DNA of 64,000 nt from Pectobacterium colocasium (GCF_020181655.1 NZ_CP084032.1:3286001-3350000), one strand, 5' to 3'; shown: positions 38,043-48,879, counted from the first letter of the stretch. Translations and numbers: made by a program. Notes: generated by a model not told the origin, from the sequence alone.

Positions 38043-39425
38043 TTACTTTAACAATCTGGCCTTACAGCTTTTTCCTTTGATTTTACCTTTCTGGAGCTGC
38101 TGCAACGCGCGTTTAGCGCTGGCTTTACGGATAGCGACATACGCATGCAGCGGAAACATATCAATCTTCCCCACTTCTGCTGCCGTTAATCCCGCATCGC
38201 CAGTTAATGCACCGAGGATATCGCCGGGACGGATTTTCGCTTTTCTGCCCCCATCAATACACAGCGTCATCATCTCAGGTTCCAGCGTAACCTCGCCGGT
38301 GCGGCCAAGGCTATCCACCGATGCCCATTTAATGCGCATACCGAGATAGTCTTCAATCAAATTAGCGCGGTTCATTTCCTGTGGCGTACACAGGCTAACG
38401 GCCAGACCCTGCATCCCCGCACGACCCGTTCTGCCAATTCGGTGAACGTGGACTTCAGGATCGAAAGCTAGCTCAAAATTCACGACCAGCTCCAGCTCTT
38501 TGATATCGAGACCGCGAGCAGCAACATCAGTTGCCACCAGCACACGACAGCTGCGGTTAGCAAAACGTACCAGAACCTGATCGCGATCGCGCTGTTCCAG
38601 ATCGCCATGCAGCGCCAATACGCTAATCCCCCGCATGTCCAGCGCGTCAAACACGCTTTGGCAGTCGCGCTTGGTGTTACAGAACACCACACAGGAGGAA
38701 GGCTGATGATGACCCAGAATAGCAATCAACAGCAGCAGGCGCTGCTCTTTCGTCGTCTCATAGAAACGTTGTTCGATGGCCGACTCTTCCACATCATCTG
38801 CAACCTCGAAACGCTGCGGCTGACGCTGAACGCGCGCGCTGATCTGTTCGATCTCTTCCGGGTACGTGGCAGAGAATAGCAGGGTTTGACGATCGGACGG
38901 CGTATAGGAAATCACATCATCAATCGCGTCAGTGAACCCCATGTCCAGCATGCGATCGGCTTCATCCAGCACCAGCACTTTCAGGCTCTCCAGAGACAGT
39001 GACTGCTTACGTAAATGATCCTGAATACGCCCTGGCGTCCCGACGACAATATGTGGTGCGTGAACCAATGAATCGAGCTGCTGGCCCATCGGCTGACCGC
39101 CGCATAACGTAAGAATCTTAATGTTTTGCGCAAAACGAGCCAGACGACGCAGCTCTTTGCTGACTTGATCGGCCAGTTCACGCGTCGGGCACAACACCAG
39201 CGCCTGCGTGGTAAAGTCGCTTACGACAATACGATCCAACAGCCCGATGCCGAATGCCGCCGTTTTGCCGCTACCGGTTTTCGCCTTGGCACGCACGTCT
39301 GCACCACTCAGAACGGCTGGCAGCGTCGCCGCCTGAACAGGCGTCATTTCGGTATAGCCCAGTTCATTAAGATTGGATAACTGCTCTGCTGGCAGCGCGA
39401 GGGAAGAAAAAGAGGTTGTACTCAC
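38043..39425 (-). CDS. dbpA: ATP-dependent RNA helicase DbpA
   Basis: DEAD-box helicase that acts on hairpin 92 of 23S rRNA during large-subunit assembly. It has 460 residues. Motifs in order: GYTEMTPVQAATLP (Q motif), AKTGSGKTAAF (I), PTRELADQV (Ia), DEADRMLDMGF (II), LFSATYPEE (III), FCNTKRDCQ (IV), ATDVAARGLDIK (V) and HRIGRTGRAG (VI). The C-terminal RNA-binding domain begins near LCIDGGRKAKIRPGDILGAL. The start is GTG 39425, which gives the E. coli-like N-terminus; the frame runs upstream to 39497 without similarity. Confidence 0.96.
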   Translation of the reverse strand: MSTTSFSSLALPAEQLSNLNELGYTEMTPVQAATLPAVLSGADVRAKAKTGSGKTAAFGIGLLDRIVVSDFTTQALVLCPTRELADQVSKELRRLARFAQNIKILTLCGGQPMGQQLDSLVHAPHIVVGTPGRIQDHLRKQSLSLESLKVLVLDEADRMLDMGFTDAIDDVISYTPSDRQTLLFSATYPEEIEQISARVQRQPQRFEVADDVEESAIEQRFYETTKEQRLLLLIAILGHHQPSSCVVFCNTKRDCQSVFDALDMRGISVLALHGDLEQRDRDQVLVRFANRSCRVLVATDVAARGLDIKELELVVNFELAFDPEVHVHRIGRTGRAGMQGLAVSLCTPQEMNRANLIEDYLGMRIKWASVDSLGRTGEVTLEPEMMTLCIDGGRKAKIRPGDILGALTGDAGLTAAEVGKIDMFPLHAYVAIRKASAKRALQQLQKGKIKGKSCKARLLK

Positions 39426-39543
39426 AGTGATTACTCTACCAAGGACGAGATAACGAAAGGTGACGCCGAGCCAAAGAGCGACGCAGATATGCCGCAATCA
39501 TAGCAGAGTTCATCATCGTTGACCGATTTACCTCTCGTCCCCG

Positions 39544-39918
39544 CTAAAACAACGAGGCGAATCCTTTGTTCACCAGAAAATTCTGCCCTTCCGGCGATAA
39601 AAGATAGTTCGCCAGCAGCCGTGGCTCACGTCGGGCTGGCTTCATAATGGCCAGCATGTATTCGGCATCAATACGATAGGGATCGGGCAAGTGAACCACA
39701 TGCAGGTCAGGTTGATTGAGAAGCAACGGTAGATAACTGGCATAGCTAATGTGCATATCGCTCTGCCCGCTCCGAATCAGGTAACTTCCCGCCGTCATGC
39801 CAGCCAGAATCGCCGTAATCTCCCCTTCCCGACAGCACAAATTCAACGGTGCAAAAAAGCCCTGTCCCTGGCGGTAGCCATACACCAGCCTTTCTGTCGA
39901 TAACCTGATAGCAGACAT
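39544..39918 (-). pseudogene. Fusion remnant: ABC ATPase N-terminus joined to a ModA-like binding-protein C-terminus
   Basis: The open frame codes for 124 residues from two unrelated genes. Residues 1-40 (MSAIRLSTERLVYGYRQGQG to EGEITAILAG) are the beginning of a FecE-type ATPase and stop where the Walker A loop should be. Residues 41-124 (YASYLPLLLNQPDLHVVHLP to PEGQNFLVNKGFASLF) look like the end of a periplasmic solute-binding protein of the ModA kind. An AGAGGA site precedes the ATG. This is a deletion scar: neither part can work. Confidence 0.75.
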
Positions 39919-39931
39919 GTTAGCGTCCTCT

Positions 39932-40305
39932 CTACTGCAACTGCGTCTTATATAACAGCACGGCAAAAAGTGGCGCGCCAAGTAGCGCCGTCAGAATGCC
40001 CAGCGGAATCTCGGCTTCACTGAGCGTGCGCGTCAGATCGTCCACCAGCACCATAAAGCCGCCCCCGCACACCAGGCTAATAACACGCGGGGTAGACGGA
40101 CGCTCCACACCACTTGCCGTTCGATATCACCAAGCAGCGGTTTTTTTCCGAACAGCAGATCGTTGCCAGACAGCGGTTCGACAAGGATCTGGACAATGCG
40201 CCACGGGGATAAGCTAAAATGCCCTATCCCCAGTGAGCACACGGCAATCAGCAGTGTGGACACCACCACCGTTAGCAGCGTGATCCGGTAGGCGCGATAA
40301 CTCAT
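39932..40305 (-). pseudogene. FecCD-type iron/siderophore permease with internal deletion
   Basis: The N-terminus is intact: MSYRAYRITLLTVVVSTLLI, then SVRLPRVLLAWCAG. It joins, in a shifted frame, the family C-terminus GFMVLVDDLTRTLSEAEIPL, then GILTALLGAPLFAVLLYK and TQLQ. Roughly two-thirds of the usual 330 residues are gone. The joint lies in a G-rich run near 40,060. The total length of 374 bases is not a multiple of three. It overlaps the binding-protein fragment by four bases (ATGA), as in an intact operon. Confidence 0.82.
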
Positions 40306-40590
40306 TGCGCTGCGGAGGCTTCCGCATGGTAGTCCATACGATAAAAGCGTTGATAATACGCATCGGCGGCTTTTTGCATATCAATATCGGCAAAACGTTC
40401 AGGGTACAGCTTTTTCGCCATCCACAGTTCGCCAATCGCCAATGCTTCTGGCATCCGGTAACCCCAGGCTTTGGCGTATTCCGGCATCAGATACACGCGA
40501 TGTTGTTTCACCGCATCAATTGCCTGCCAGGCCGGATCGTTGACGATCTGTTTCACGACCTCCGGGTAGCGATCCTTGAAGAAAATCGGC
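40302..40590 (-). pseudogene. C-terminal half of an iron-siderophore-type binding protein
   Basis: About 95 residues, from about IFFKDRYPEVVKQIVNDPAW to ALAIGELWMAKKLYPERF and a TGA. This is the last part of a periplasmic TroA/FecB-like binding protein. No N-terminal domain or signal peptide remains; the upstream frame runs into the antisense strand of the LLM oxidoreductase, so the breakpoint is near 40,576-40,590. It starts the decayed ABC transporter remnant. Confidence 0.75.
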
Positions 40591-41601
40591 TTTTTATCAT
40601 TCAGCCACTGGGCACCCTCGCAGCAGTCTGGCACGCGTTCCGCGGCTGACGCCTTACTGCAATCTATGGACCTCGCTGTTGCCGCAGAGGAACTGGGCGC
40701 TGACGGCGCTTATTTCAGGGTGCACCACTTTGCCCGTCAGTTGGGTTCCCCCTTCCCGCTGCTGTCAGCGATTGGCGCGAAAACTAAAAGCATCGAAATT
40801 GGCACTGGCGTCATCGACATGCGCTACGAAAACCCACTCTACATGGCTGAAAACGCCAGCGCCGCCGATCTGATCGCTGGCGGACGCTTGCAGCTCGGCA
40901 TCAGCCGTGGTTCGCCTGAGCAGGTGATCGATGGCTGGCGCTACTTTGGCTACCAGCCGACAGAAGGGGAATCGGAAGCGGACATGGCACGGCGTCACAC
41001 CGAGATCCTGCTGGATGTACTACGTGGTGAAGGGTTTGCAAAACCGAACCCGCAGCCAATGTTCCCGAATCCACCGGGCCTTTTGCGTCTGGAGCCTTAT
41101 TCTGATGGGCTACGTGAGCGCATCTGGTGGGGGGCTGGCTCGAATGCCACGGCAGTATGGGCAGCAAAACTGGATATGAACCTGCAAAGCTCCACGCTAA
41201 AAGACGATGAAACAGGCGAACCTTTTCATATCCAACAGGCACAGCAAATTCGCGCCTATCGGGCTGCCTGGGCTGAAGCTAGGCATACACGTACGCCACG
41301 CGTCTCCGTCAGCCGCAGTATTTTTGCACTGATGGATCATCGCGATCGCGCCTATTTTGGCGGGAGCAGTAACGATAGTGACAAAGTCGGTTTCCTGGAC
41401 GAAAAAACGCGCGCGATCTTTGGGCGCAGCTATGCCGCCGAACCAGAAGCACTCATCCGGCAGTTAAAACAGGATGAAGCCATTGCCGAAGCGGATACGC
41501 TATTGCTCACGGTGCCGAACCAACTGGGCGTGGATTACAATGCGCATGTTATTGAAGCGATCCTGACACATATCGCCCCCGCAATGGGATGGAGAAAGTA
41601 G
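40576..41601 (+). CDS. LLM-class flavin-dependent oxidoreductase
   Basis: A 341-residue luciferase-like monooxygenase family protein (TIM barrel, flavin from a reductase). Blocks seen: KKIGFLSFSHWAPS, AVAAEELGADGAYFRVHHFA, IEIGTGVIDMRYENPLYMAE and GGRLQLGISRGSPEQVIDG. It begins at TTG 40576, which replaces the expected ATG, and abuts the broken binding-protein gene on the other strand; the native promoter and ribosome site may therefore be lost. The coding part seems intact to LGVDYNAHVIEAILTHIAP. Substrate unknown. Confidence 0.85.
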   Translation: MKKIGFLSFSHWAPSQQSGTRSAADALLQSMDLAVAAEELGADGAYFRVHHFARQLGSPFPLLSAIGAKTKSIEIGTGVIDMRYENPLYMAENASAADLIAGGRLQLGISRGSPEQVIDGWRYFGYQPTEGESEADMARRHTEILLDVLRGEGFAKPNPQPMFPNPPGLLRLEPYSDGLRERIWWGAGSNATAVWAAKLDMNLQSSTLKDDETGEPFHIQQAQQIRAYRAAWAEARHTRTPRVSVSRSIFALMDHRDRAYFGGSSNDSDKVGFLDEKTRAIFGRSYAAEPEALIRQLKQDEAIAEADTLLLTVPNQLGVDYNAHVIEAILTHIAPAMGWRK

Positions 41602-41669
41602 GTCTGCTGTCTGACGCATTAAGACCTGCCCAACAGGCGTCAAAAACCGAAGATAACGGCACCAAGAAT

Positions 41670-41714
41670 CGGGGGAATTGAGGGCTATTTTCACGCCTAT
41701 TCCCCCGTTTTTTT
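41670..41714 (+). terminator. Terminator after the LLM oxidoreductase gene
   Basis: CGGGGGAAT (41670-41678) pairs with ATTCCCCCG (41699-41707), followed by seven T. The loop is about 20 bases. Confidence 0.85.
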
Positions 41715-41959
41715 CAGGCTCTGAAAGGGCTCAACGCTTTTTAATGCTATTTTGAAAATATAGTTTCTGGACCTCTTGAATTCCCCCCCTCACTCGGCGT
41801 AGATTTAGCCCCGATCCCGTCATAACTGGTGTGATTCTGGTGATGACAACGGGAAAGATTACCCTTCGGTGACATAGCCGGCTGCGTAATAATTTCCTTC
41901 CATAATAAAACGCACAATCGGGATCGTTGCTGGCGTGGTTTCTGCTGGAGAATAAATCG
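41715..41959. other. Intergenic region without a supported gene
   Basis: Only weak frames appear. A 103-codon minus-strand frame (41731-42042) has arginine-rich random composition and no start signals. Confidence 0.45.
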
Positions 41960-42034
41960 GTGAAGTATTTTTTTATGGGTATCTCATTCTGTTTAGTCGT
42001 TTGGGTGAGTACCTTTATGCTGATGGTAGAATAA
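41960..42034 (+). CDS. Possible small membrane protein (24 residues)
   Basis: GTG-started frame reading MKYFFMGISFCLVVWVSTFM then LMVE and stop. It is one hydrophobic helix with a basic start and acidic end, the look of enterobacterial small membrane proteins. GGAG lies nine bases upstream, and a good plus-strand terminator follows at 42091-42125. It could also be the tail of a lost gene, because the frame is open upstream to 41909. Confidence 0.35.
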   Translation: MKYFFMGISFCLVVWVSTFMLMVE

Positions 42035-42090
42035 CCTGTCATTTGCCCGACAAAGATTTATTCATTGAAGGGCACACACAGAGATAAAAA

Positions 42091-42125
42091 AGGCTGATGG
42101 TATTTATACCCTCAGCCTATTTTTA
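42091..42125 (+). terminator. Rho-independent terminator
   Basis: AGGCTGATGG (42091-42100) pairs with CCCTCAGCCT (42109-42118) with one mismatch. ATTTTT follows. It points to a plus-strand transcript in this otherwise gene-poor stretch. Confidence 0.75.
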
Positions 42126-42253
42126 TGGCCGTCATTCACCATTCAGTCAATGGTTCGGCATGACGCTTGCTCTTCTCTGGATCTTCCCCTGTCACCGTGA
42201 CTAAAGTGATAGTGATGGACAGCTAAATATGAATGACTGAGCCAATATCATAG

Positions 42254-42671
42254 TTAAAGTATATTTTGCAGTAATTGAGCCTTCATACTGGCTTCAAAGG
42301 GAATAATATCAGCGGTAGCAATATTCAACTTCTGGAATGGATCCTGACTAAGGCGTTCTTCTAACGATTCAACACTGTCGCATTTTGCCAGTATGACTCC
42401 ACCGTTTCGAGGGATTCTCCTTCCTGACGCGAGAAACACGCCATCTGAGTTAATGCCGATCGTTTAAGGATCGAGATACCGGGGGCTACCACGGTGCAAG
42501 GTATCCCTGCGGGAACCTCATCACCGTGTTTCCCCCTAAATCCATGTTTAAGTGAACAACATTACCATCTGAGTAACCTTTTTTAAGCCACTCAACATGA
42601 GCAGGAATTTGCGAATCAACCGCTTCCAAGGGTTTTATATACGTTAAAACCACTACATAAATGATACCCAT
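42254..42671 (-). pseudogene. YciI-family protein gene split by a small mobile repeat
   Basis: YciI-like proteins are small dimeric alpha/beta-barrel-like proteins. The first part starts at ATG 42671 (MGIIYVVVLTYIKPLEAVDS) after AAGGA and runs to KKGYSDG. The second part continues VFLASGRRIPRNGGVILAKC to FEASMKAQLLQNIL at 42254. Between them lie a 114-bp repeat (42451-42564) and one of the two copies of CCATCTGAGT. Removing the repeat and one copy leaves 294 bases, exactly 97 codons and a stop, and joins YSDG to VFLASG. The interruption is therefore recent. Confidence 0.9.
42451..42564. mobile_element. MITE-like repeat, copy 1 (inside the yciI-like gene)
   Basis: A 114-bp non-coding element from TAATGCCGATCGTTTAAGGA to GTTTAAGTGAACAACATTA. 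Direct repeats CCATCTGAGT flank it on both sides (42441-42450 and 42565-42574), a 10-bp target duplication. Imperfect ends TAATG.../...ATTA are inverted. The middle folds: GGGGG (42481-42485) with CCCCC (42532-42536), CACGGTG (42490-42496) with CACCGTG (42522-42528), and TCCC-TGC-GGGA in the centre. It has no coding capacity and needs a transposase in trans. Confidence 0.88.
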
Positions 42672-42774
42672 TTTAAAGTCCTTATAGAAAGAAAGCGTTA
42701 AAATGGTATCACCGAGGGAGGTCGTGCTAAAGAACGTAGCCACTTCCCACCATAATCGAGAAAGCCACTGCCCT

Positions 42775-43620
42775 CTACAGATTGAACCCGTTCATCATCA
42801 CGCTGAACACGCCACCTATTGCCAGCCAGGGGCCAAAGGCCAGCGGTTTAGCCGCATCTTCTTTACGCAATCCACGCCAAATAAGCGTCACGATCAGACC
42901 ACTCAGCGCCGCCACCAAAACCAGATTCGGTAATGCCTGCCAGCCCAGCCAGGCTCCCAGTGCAGCCAGCAACTTAAAATCACCGTACCCCAGCGCGTCT
43001 TTGCCAGTGGCATATTTAAATACCCAGTAAAGTAGCCACAGGGACAAATAGCCCGCCATCGCACCGACCACGGCATCACGTAATGGAACAAATGTCTCCG
43101 ACAGGTTAAACAATAGCCCTATCCACAAGAGCGACAGCGTAAGCACATCCGGCAGCAGCAGCGTTTTTATATCAATAACGGTCAGCACCACCAGAAAGGA
43201 CAGCAAGATTAGCGCCCCACACAGCGCCATACCGGGCAGCCACAGCAACCCCGCAGCCAGAAAAGCCAGCATGGTGATGGCTTCCACCAGCGGATACTGT
43301 ACAGACACCGGTTGATAACAGCAGCGGGAGCGACCGCGTAGCCACAGCCAACTGAACAACGGGATGTTATCCTTCACCGCAATCGCCTGCTGGCAGTGCG
43401 GGCAGGACGAAGGCGGCCACCACAGGTTATAGCGCGTAGCCTGCCCGGCATCCGTTACGCCGGTTTGCAGCTCGATGTCTTGCCGCCAGCGCCGTTCCAA
43501 CATAATCGGCAAGCGATAAATCACTACGTTCAGAAAGCTGCCAACAATCAATCCCAATACGCCCAGCGCACCATACCACCATGCTGGAAACACCTGTGCG
43601 AATTCCCTTAAATCGTCCAC
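42775..43620 (-). CDS. outO: T2SS prepilin peptidase OutO
   Basis: Inner-membrane aspartic peptidase and N-methylase that processes the pseudopilins OutG-K. It has 281 residues and about eight membrane spans. The two catalytic Asp are in VIDIKTLLLPDVL and ALGYGDFKLLAALGAWLGW (GxGDxK). The zinc-loop region has CPHC, then GRSRCCYQP, where many relatives have CxxC; the first Cys of the second pair is Ser and an extra Cys is adjacent. It is the last gene of the out cluster, with 107 bp after outN. Confidence 0.95.
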   Translation of the reverse strand: MDDLREFAQVFPAWWYGALGVLGLIVGSFLNVVIYRLPIMLERRWRQDIELQTGVTDAGQATRYNLWWPPSSCPHCQQAIAVKDNIPLFSWLWLRGRSRCCYQPVSVQYPLVEAITMLAFLAAGLLWLPGMALCGALILLSFLVVLTVIDIKTLLLPDVLTLSLLWIGLLFNLSETFVPLRDAVVGAMAGYLSLWLLYWVFKYATGKDALGYGDFKLLAALGAWLGWQALPNLVLVAALSGLIVTLIWRGLRKEDAAKPLAFGPWLAIGGVFSVMMNGFNL

Positions 43621-43727
43621 GTTAGTCCCTGATTGTTGATAAAGAAAAGAGATAAGTTAGCGGTTTATTTTTGCAGTCGGCTACACCGCGATGACAGCGC
43701 GCGTTTCTCTTACCGCGCTCGTCCCTG

Positions 43728-44474
43728 TTACAACAGGCGCCCCTGAAAATTCAGCGTTCTGGCACCTTGTTCATCCGCTTTGCCAGTAGTCGCCAATAAT
43801 TTCTTCATGGTCGCAGGCAAGTCGTTTCCGCTACTCAGTTGCCCCGTAAAACGGTATTCGCCTTTCGGGGTGACGCTGCCCTTACCGGATAGTTGCAGAT
43901 GTGAGGAGGCCTGCCGCAGATTCGCTTCAAGCGCTCCTTGCTGGCAGCGTAATGTGGCTTTGGGTGTCGCAAGCACAAGCCCACCCAGCGGCGTTTTCAC
44001 CCGCGCGCCCGGCCAGATTATGTTGGCATCCAGCGACTGGCAGCCAGAACGGTCAACCGTCGCTTCTTGCAGATTCAACTGCACCTTTCCTTCTGCTCCG
44101 ATTGGCACGATAAAACGCAGGTAGCGGAGTAAATAGCCCGCTGGCACAGACAGTCGCCATTGATAAAACTGCGGCTGCTGCCAGCCACGAATAATTCCGT
44201 GGCCTTCGATGCCTTCCGGGTTTTGAAACGCAATTTCCAGCGCGGGCATAAAACCCGAGAAAGTGATCTTCCAGTGCACATCGTCCAACGTTAACGTGCG
44301 CCAGCTAAACCGTTGCAGGTTCCCCTGCCATAGCGTTCCGGCGGCTTCTGCGACCACCATGCCAGCCGGCAGCGGCACCGCCGTGAGCAAGCGGGCAGGT
44401 GCATAGCACGCCAGGAACAGCCCATAGGCCAGAACCAGAGCGACACCTGCGCCGATGCAGGATTTACGCTTCAT
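43728..44474 (-). CDS. outN: T2SS protein OutN
   Basis: GspN family, 248 residues. It has one N-terminal hydrophobic segment (VALVLAYGLFLACYAPARLL) and a large periplasmic beta-rich part ending QGARTLNFQGRLL. GspN is present in many but not all T2SS and is dispensable in some species; its role is unclear. It overlaps outM by 11 bases. Confidence 0.93.
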   Translation of the reverse strand: MKRKSCIGAGVALVLAYGLFLACYAPARLLTAVPLPAGMVVAEAAGTLWQGNLQRFSWRTLTLDDVHWKITFSGFMPALEIAFQNPEGIEGHGIIRGWQQPQFYQWRLSVPAGYLLRYLRFIVPIGAEGKVQLNLQEATVDRSGCQSLDANIIWPGARVKTPLGGLVLATPKATLRCQQGALEANLRQASSHLQLSGKGSVTPKGEYRFTGQLSSGNDLPATMKKLLATTGKADEQGARTLNFQGRLL

Positions 44475-44958
44475 CCGCCCGTTCCAGCATCAGCCTGGTG
44501 ACATCGACCATTCCCGGACTTTGCTCGACGGCGTTCACATCCAGCGACAGCACTTTCACGCCGTTCTTCTGTTCCAGTTCGCCAAGCCAGCGTAGCAGGC
44601 TAGTAAAGTCGCTCTGAGCCAGCGTCACCGACGCCTGATTGCCCTGCGGTTGCAGACGAACGACAGTCAGCCCGTAACGTTTGGTACTTTGCGAAATCAA
44701 AATCGGCAGACTGACATCGCGCTGACTATTTTCCCCCTGTGACTGATTGCCCTGCGGAATCGATGAGGCCTGTTTCTGCATCCAGTTGACGGTTTGTTGC
44801 TCGCGGGAAATCGTACGTTCCCACTGTTCTTCCCGCATTTGCCACGGCTGAAAAATAGCGTAATACACCAGACAGAGCAGGAGCACTGCCGCACACACGA
44901 CCATCAGTTGACGCTCGCGCTGGCTCATCGCCTGCCAGCGTTGCCGTAATTCATTCAT
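44464..44958 (-). CDS. outM: T2SS inner-membrane protein OutM
   Basis: A 164-residue bitopic protein of the assembly platform that partners with OutL. A short basic cytoplasmic end (NELRQRWQAMSQRERQLM) precedes one membrane span VVCAAVLLLCLVYYAIFQPW. A periplasmic ferredoxin-like domain follows, ending DVTRLMLERADEA. It overlaps outL and outN, so the three are translationally coupled. Confidence 0.95.
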   Translation of the reverse strand: MNELRQRWQAMSQRERQLMVVCAAVLLLCLVYYAIFQPWQMREEQWERTISREQQTVNWMQKQASSIPQGNQSQGENSQRDVSLPILISQSTKRYGLTVVRLQPQGNQASVTLAQSDFTSLLRWLGELEQKNGVKVLSLDVNAVEQSPGMVDVTRLMLERADEA

Positions 44959-46228
44959 TGCTGGCTCCTTAACGTTAAGCGGCCTTCAACCCGATCGTTT
45001 TCCTGCCGCATCTCCCCCGCCTGTACCTGATAATAGGCGGTTGCCTGCTGCTGGAACTGCTCTAATTCCTGATACGACGTAGCCTGCAACGCCAGCCGGA
45101 ATTCGCCAGCGGAACCGTCATAAGACAGCGACTGAATTTTGATGGCGCTATTCTGCGTAATCAGTTGCTGTAAGGGATTCAATTGCTCCAGTAACCCTTT
45201 CCCTGCCCCCCCGGCAGCCGTACGTTGCAGGTGCTGCTGCATCTGCGCACGTGGATTAACGACATTCGTCTCGGCAGGGAAAATCTGCCGATAGACGCGA
45301 ATGCTTTCCTGTCGCCAATGTTCGGCCTGCTGGTAAAGCTGATAGTGCGCCCAGCCCGCATCCGCCAAGACCAATAGAAGGTAGCAGGCAAAAGCAATCC
45401 CGACGCCGCGCCACGGCAACAACGTGTTTTGCCAGGCTTTCTCCGGCGCATAGTCGCCTTGGCGCAGATCGACCGAAGCCGGTAGCTGCGCCGTTGCCGC
45501 CAGCGTGAAGAGATCCGTTGCAGGTTGTGTTTTCCACTCGCCCTCCTCCTGCCAGTCGTACTGCGACAGCTCACCGCCGACCGATGCGGCACTGTAGCTG
45601 TATATCGCTGGCAGCGGCATGGATGCTTTCAGCAGGTCACCACACCAGGAGGACTCCGCCGCCATGGCATGCCCCGTCGGCTGGCGAAATAGCCACATGT
45701 CATCATGCTGTAACGCGCTCCAACCATCCTGATGCTTCGGCAATACGCGGGCATCGGGCAATAAGGTATCGACGTTGAGCCCCAGCGCATCACTCTGCGC
45801 TAGCCAACGCTGCATCCGGTTTTTTTCCACCACGGCGACCGTGCCATCATCGCCATGAATTTCCAGCACGGCAAAATGCAGCTTTTCAATTTCCGTCGCC
45901 AGTTGGTCTTCCAACATAAACGGCACGACCTGCGTCAGCTGACGGCGAGCCTGCCGGGGCAGCGTCAGGGCATAAAACGTCACGTCCGTTGCTGGAACCA
46001 GAACGCGAGTAAAGGCCACGGACGGATACGCCGCCAGCGCCTGACGAACCTGTTCTACGTTACCCCGTCCCTGACTCAGTAAACTTTCCCCATTGGATGA
46101 ACGCACCTGCCATTCAATGTCTCCCAATTCCTCTACCGGAAGGCGTACAATGAGACACGGATGTCGAACAACCGGGCCTCGATTTAATGGGGCTTTCGCG
46201 GCTTTTTTCTTCCATTTTCCAGCTATTT

Positions 46229-46232
<4 letters not shown>
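44955..46232 (-). CDS. outL: T2SS assembly platform protein OutL
   Basis: A 425-residue inner-membrane protein that recruits the ATPase OutE through its large cytoplasmic domain (about 1-255, actin-like) and binds OutM through the periplasmic domain. One membrane span lies near residues 275-295 (GVGIAFACYLLLVLADAGWA). The N-terminus is basic (MKIAGKWKKKAAKAPLNRG). It overlaps outK and outM by four bases each. Confidence 0.95.
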
Positions 46233-48223
<1,991 letters not shown>

Positions 48224-48227
<4 letters not shown>

Positions 48228-48790
48228 CGTTTCTTACCCTGACTCATCGACGTTAAAAATCGTCCGGTTCCATCCACCTGGAGCCAATTCGAGAGCGCTT
48301 TGTCTTTAGACTTAACCAGCAAACGGAAAGGCGTGATTTCGCCGCCGGGTAAAATCAGGATATCGGGGTCGTCGCCGCTCTGCGTTTTCTCGACTTTCTT
48401 CCCATCAGCCTGCACTAGCTCAAGCCGGAATGCATCAGGCAGCGTTGCCGTTGCACTCACCCGATGAGGTTGCCACGGCTGCCACTTGTAGCCCTGCCAG
48501 CGATCACCGCTCGGGATCGGCATCCCTTCCGATGCCTCGGGTCGCTGGAGTTGATAAAACTGCCAGCGATCGGGATAGATACGAACGCCCAACATGTATT
48601 CGTTAACCTGACTGCTTTCCGCGGCAAACTCTAGCTGCGCCTGAAAACGAGCCAACTGCCACGCGCTGTCATTCTGGCGTTCGGGAGGAAACGCCATGAC
48701 CACCATGCTAGCCGCGATGCCCGCCAGTAGCACGACCAACATCATTTCCAGCAGAGTGAACCCCTGCTGCTTTCTCGTTGCCCGCTTCAT
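48224..48790 (-). CDS. outH: T2SS minor pseudopilin OutH
   Basis: A 188-residue pseudopilin linking the tip to the OutG shaft. Leader MKRATRKQQG then FTLLEMMLVVLLAGIAASMV, Glu5 present. Its start lies 220 bp from outG; this gap, larger than any other in the cluster, contains the second MITE-like repeat. Downstream genes overlap tightly. Confidence 0.95.
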
Positions 48791-48879
48791 TGCGCTTTGC
48801 CGTCCTTTTCACGCCGCCATCGATAGCAACTACCAACAATCCATCTGCAACAGTTACCAGTAAAGATGGGCATCTCGCC

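Noticed and set aside
41731..42042. 103-codon minus-strand frame
   Set aside because: Arginine-rich composition, no ribosome site, and it is antisense to a better small frame with a terminator.
31771..42700. A second copy of the tRNA-Arg 3' end marking the far end of the island
   Set aside because: No repeat of the TTCGATTCCTGC...CACCA end was found, so the island boundary cannot be set.
42486..42743. 85-codon frame read as a separate gene
   Set aside because: Its C-terminal third is translation of the inserted repeat; the real gene is the split YciI-family gene.
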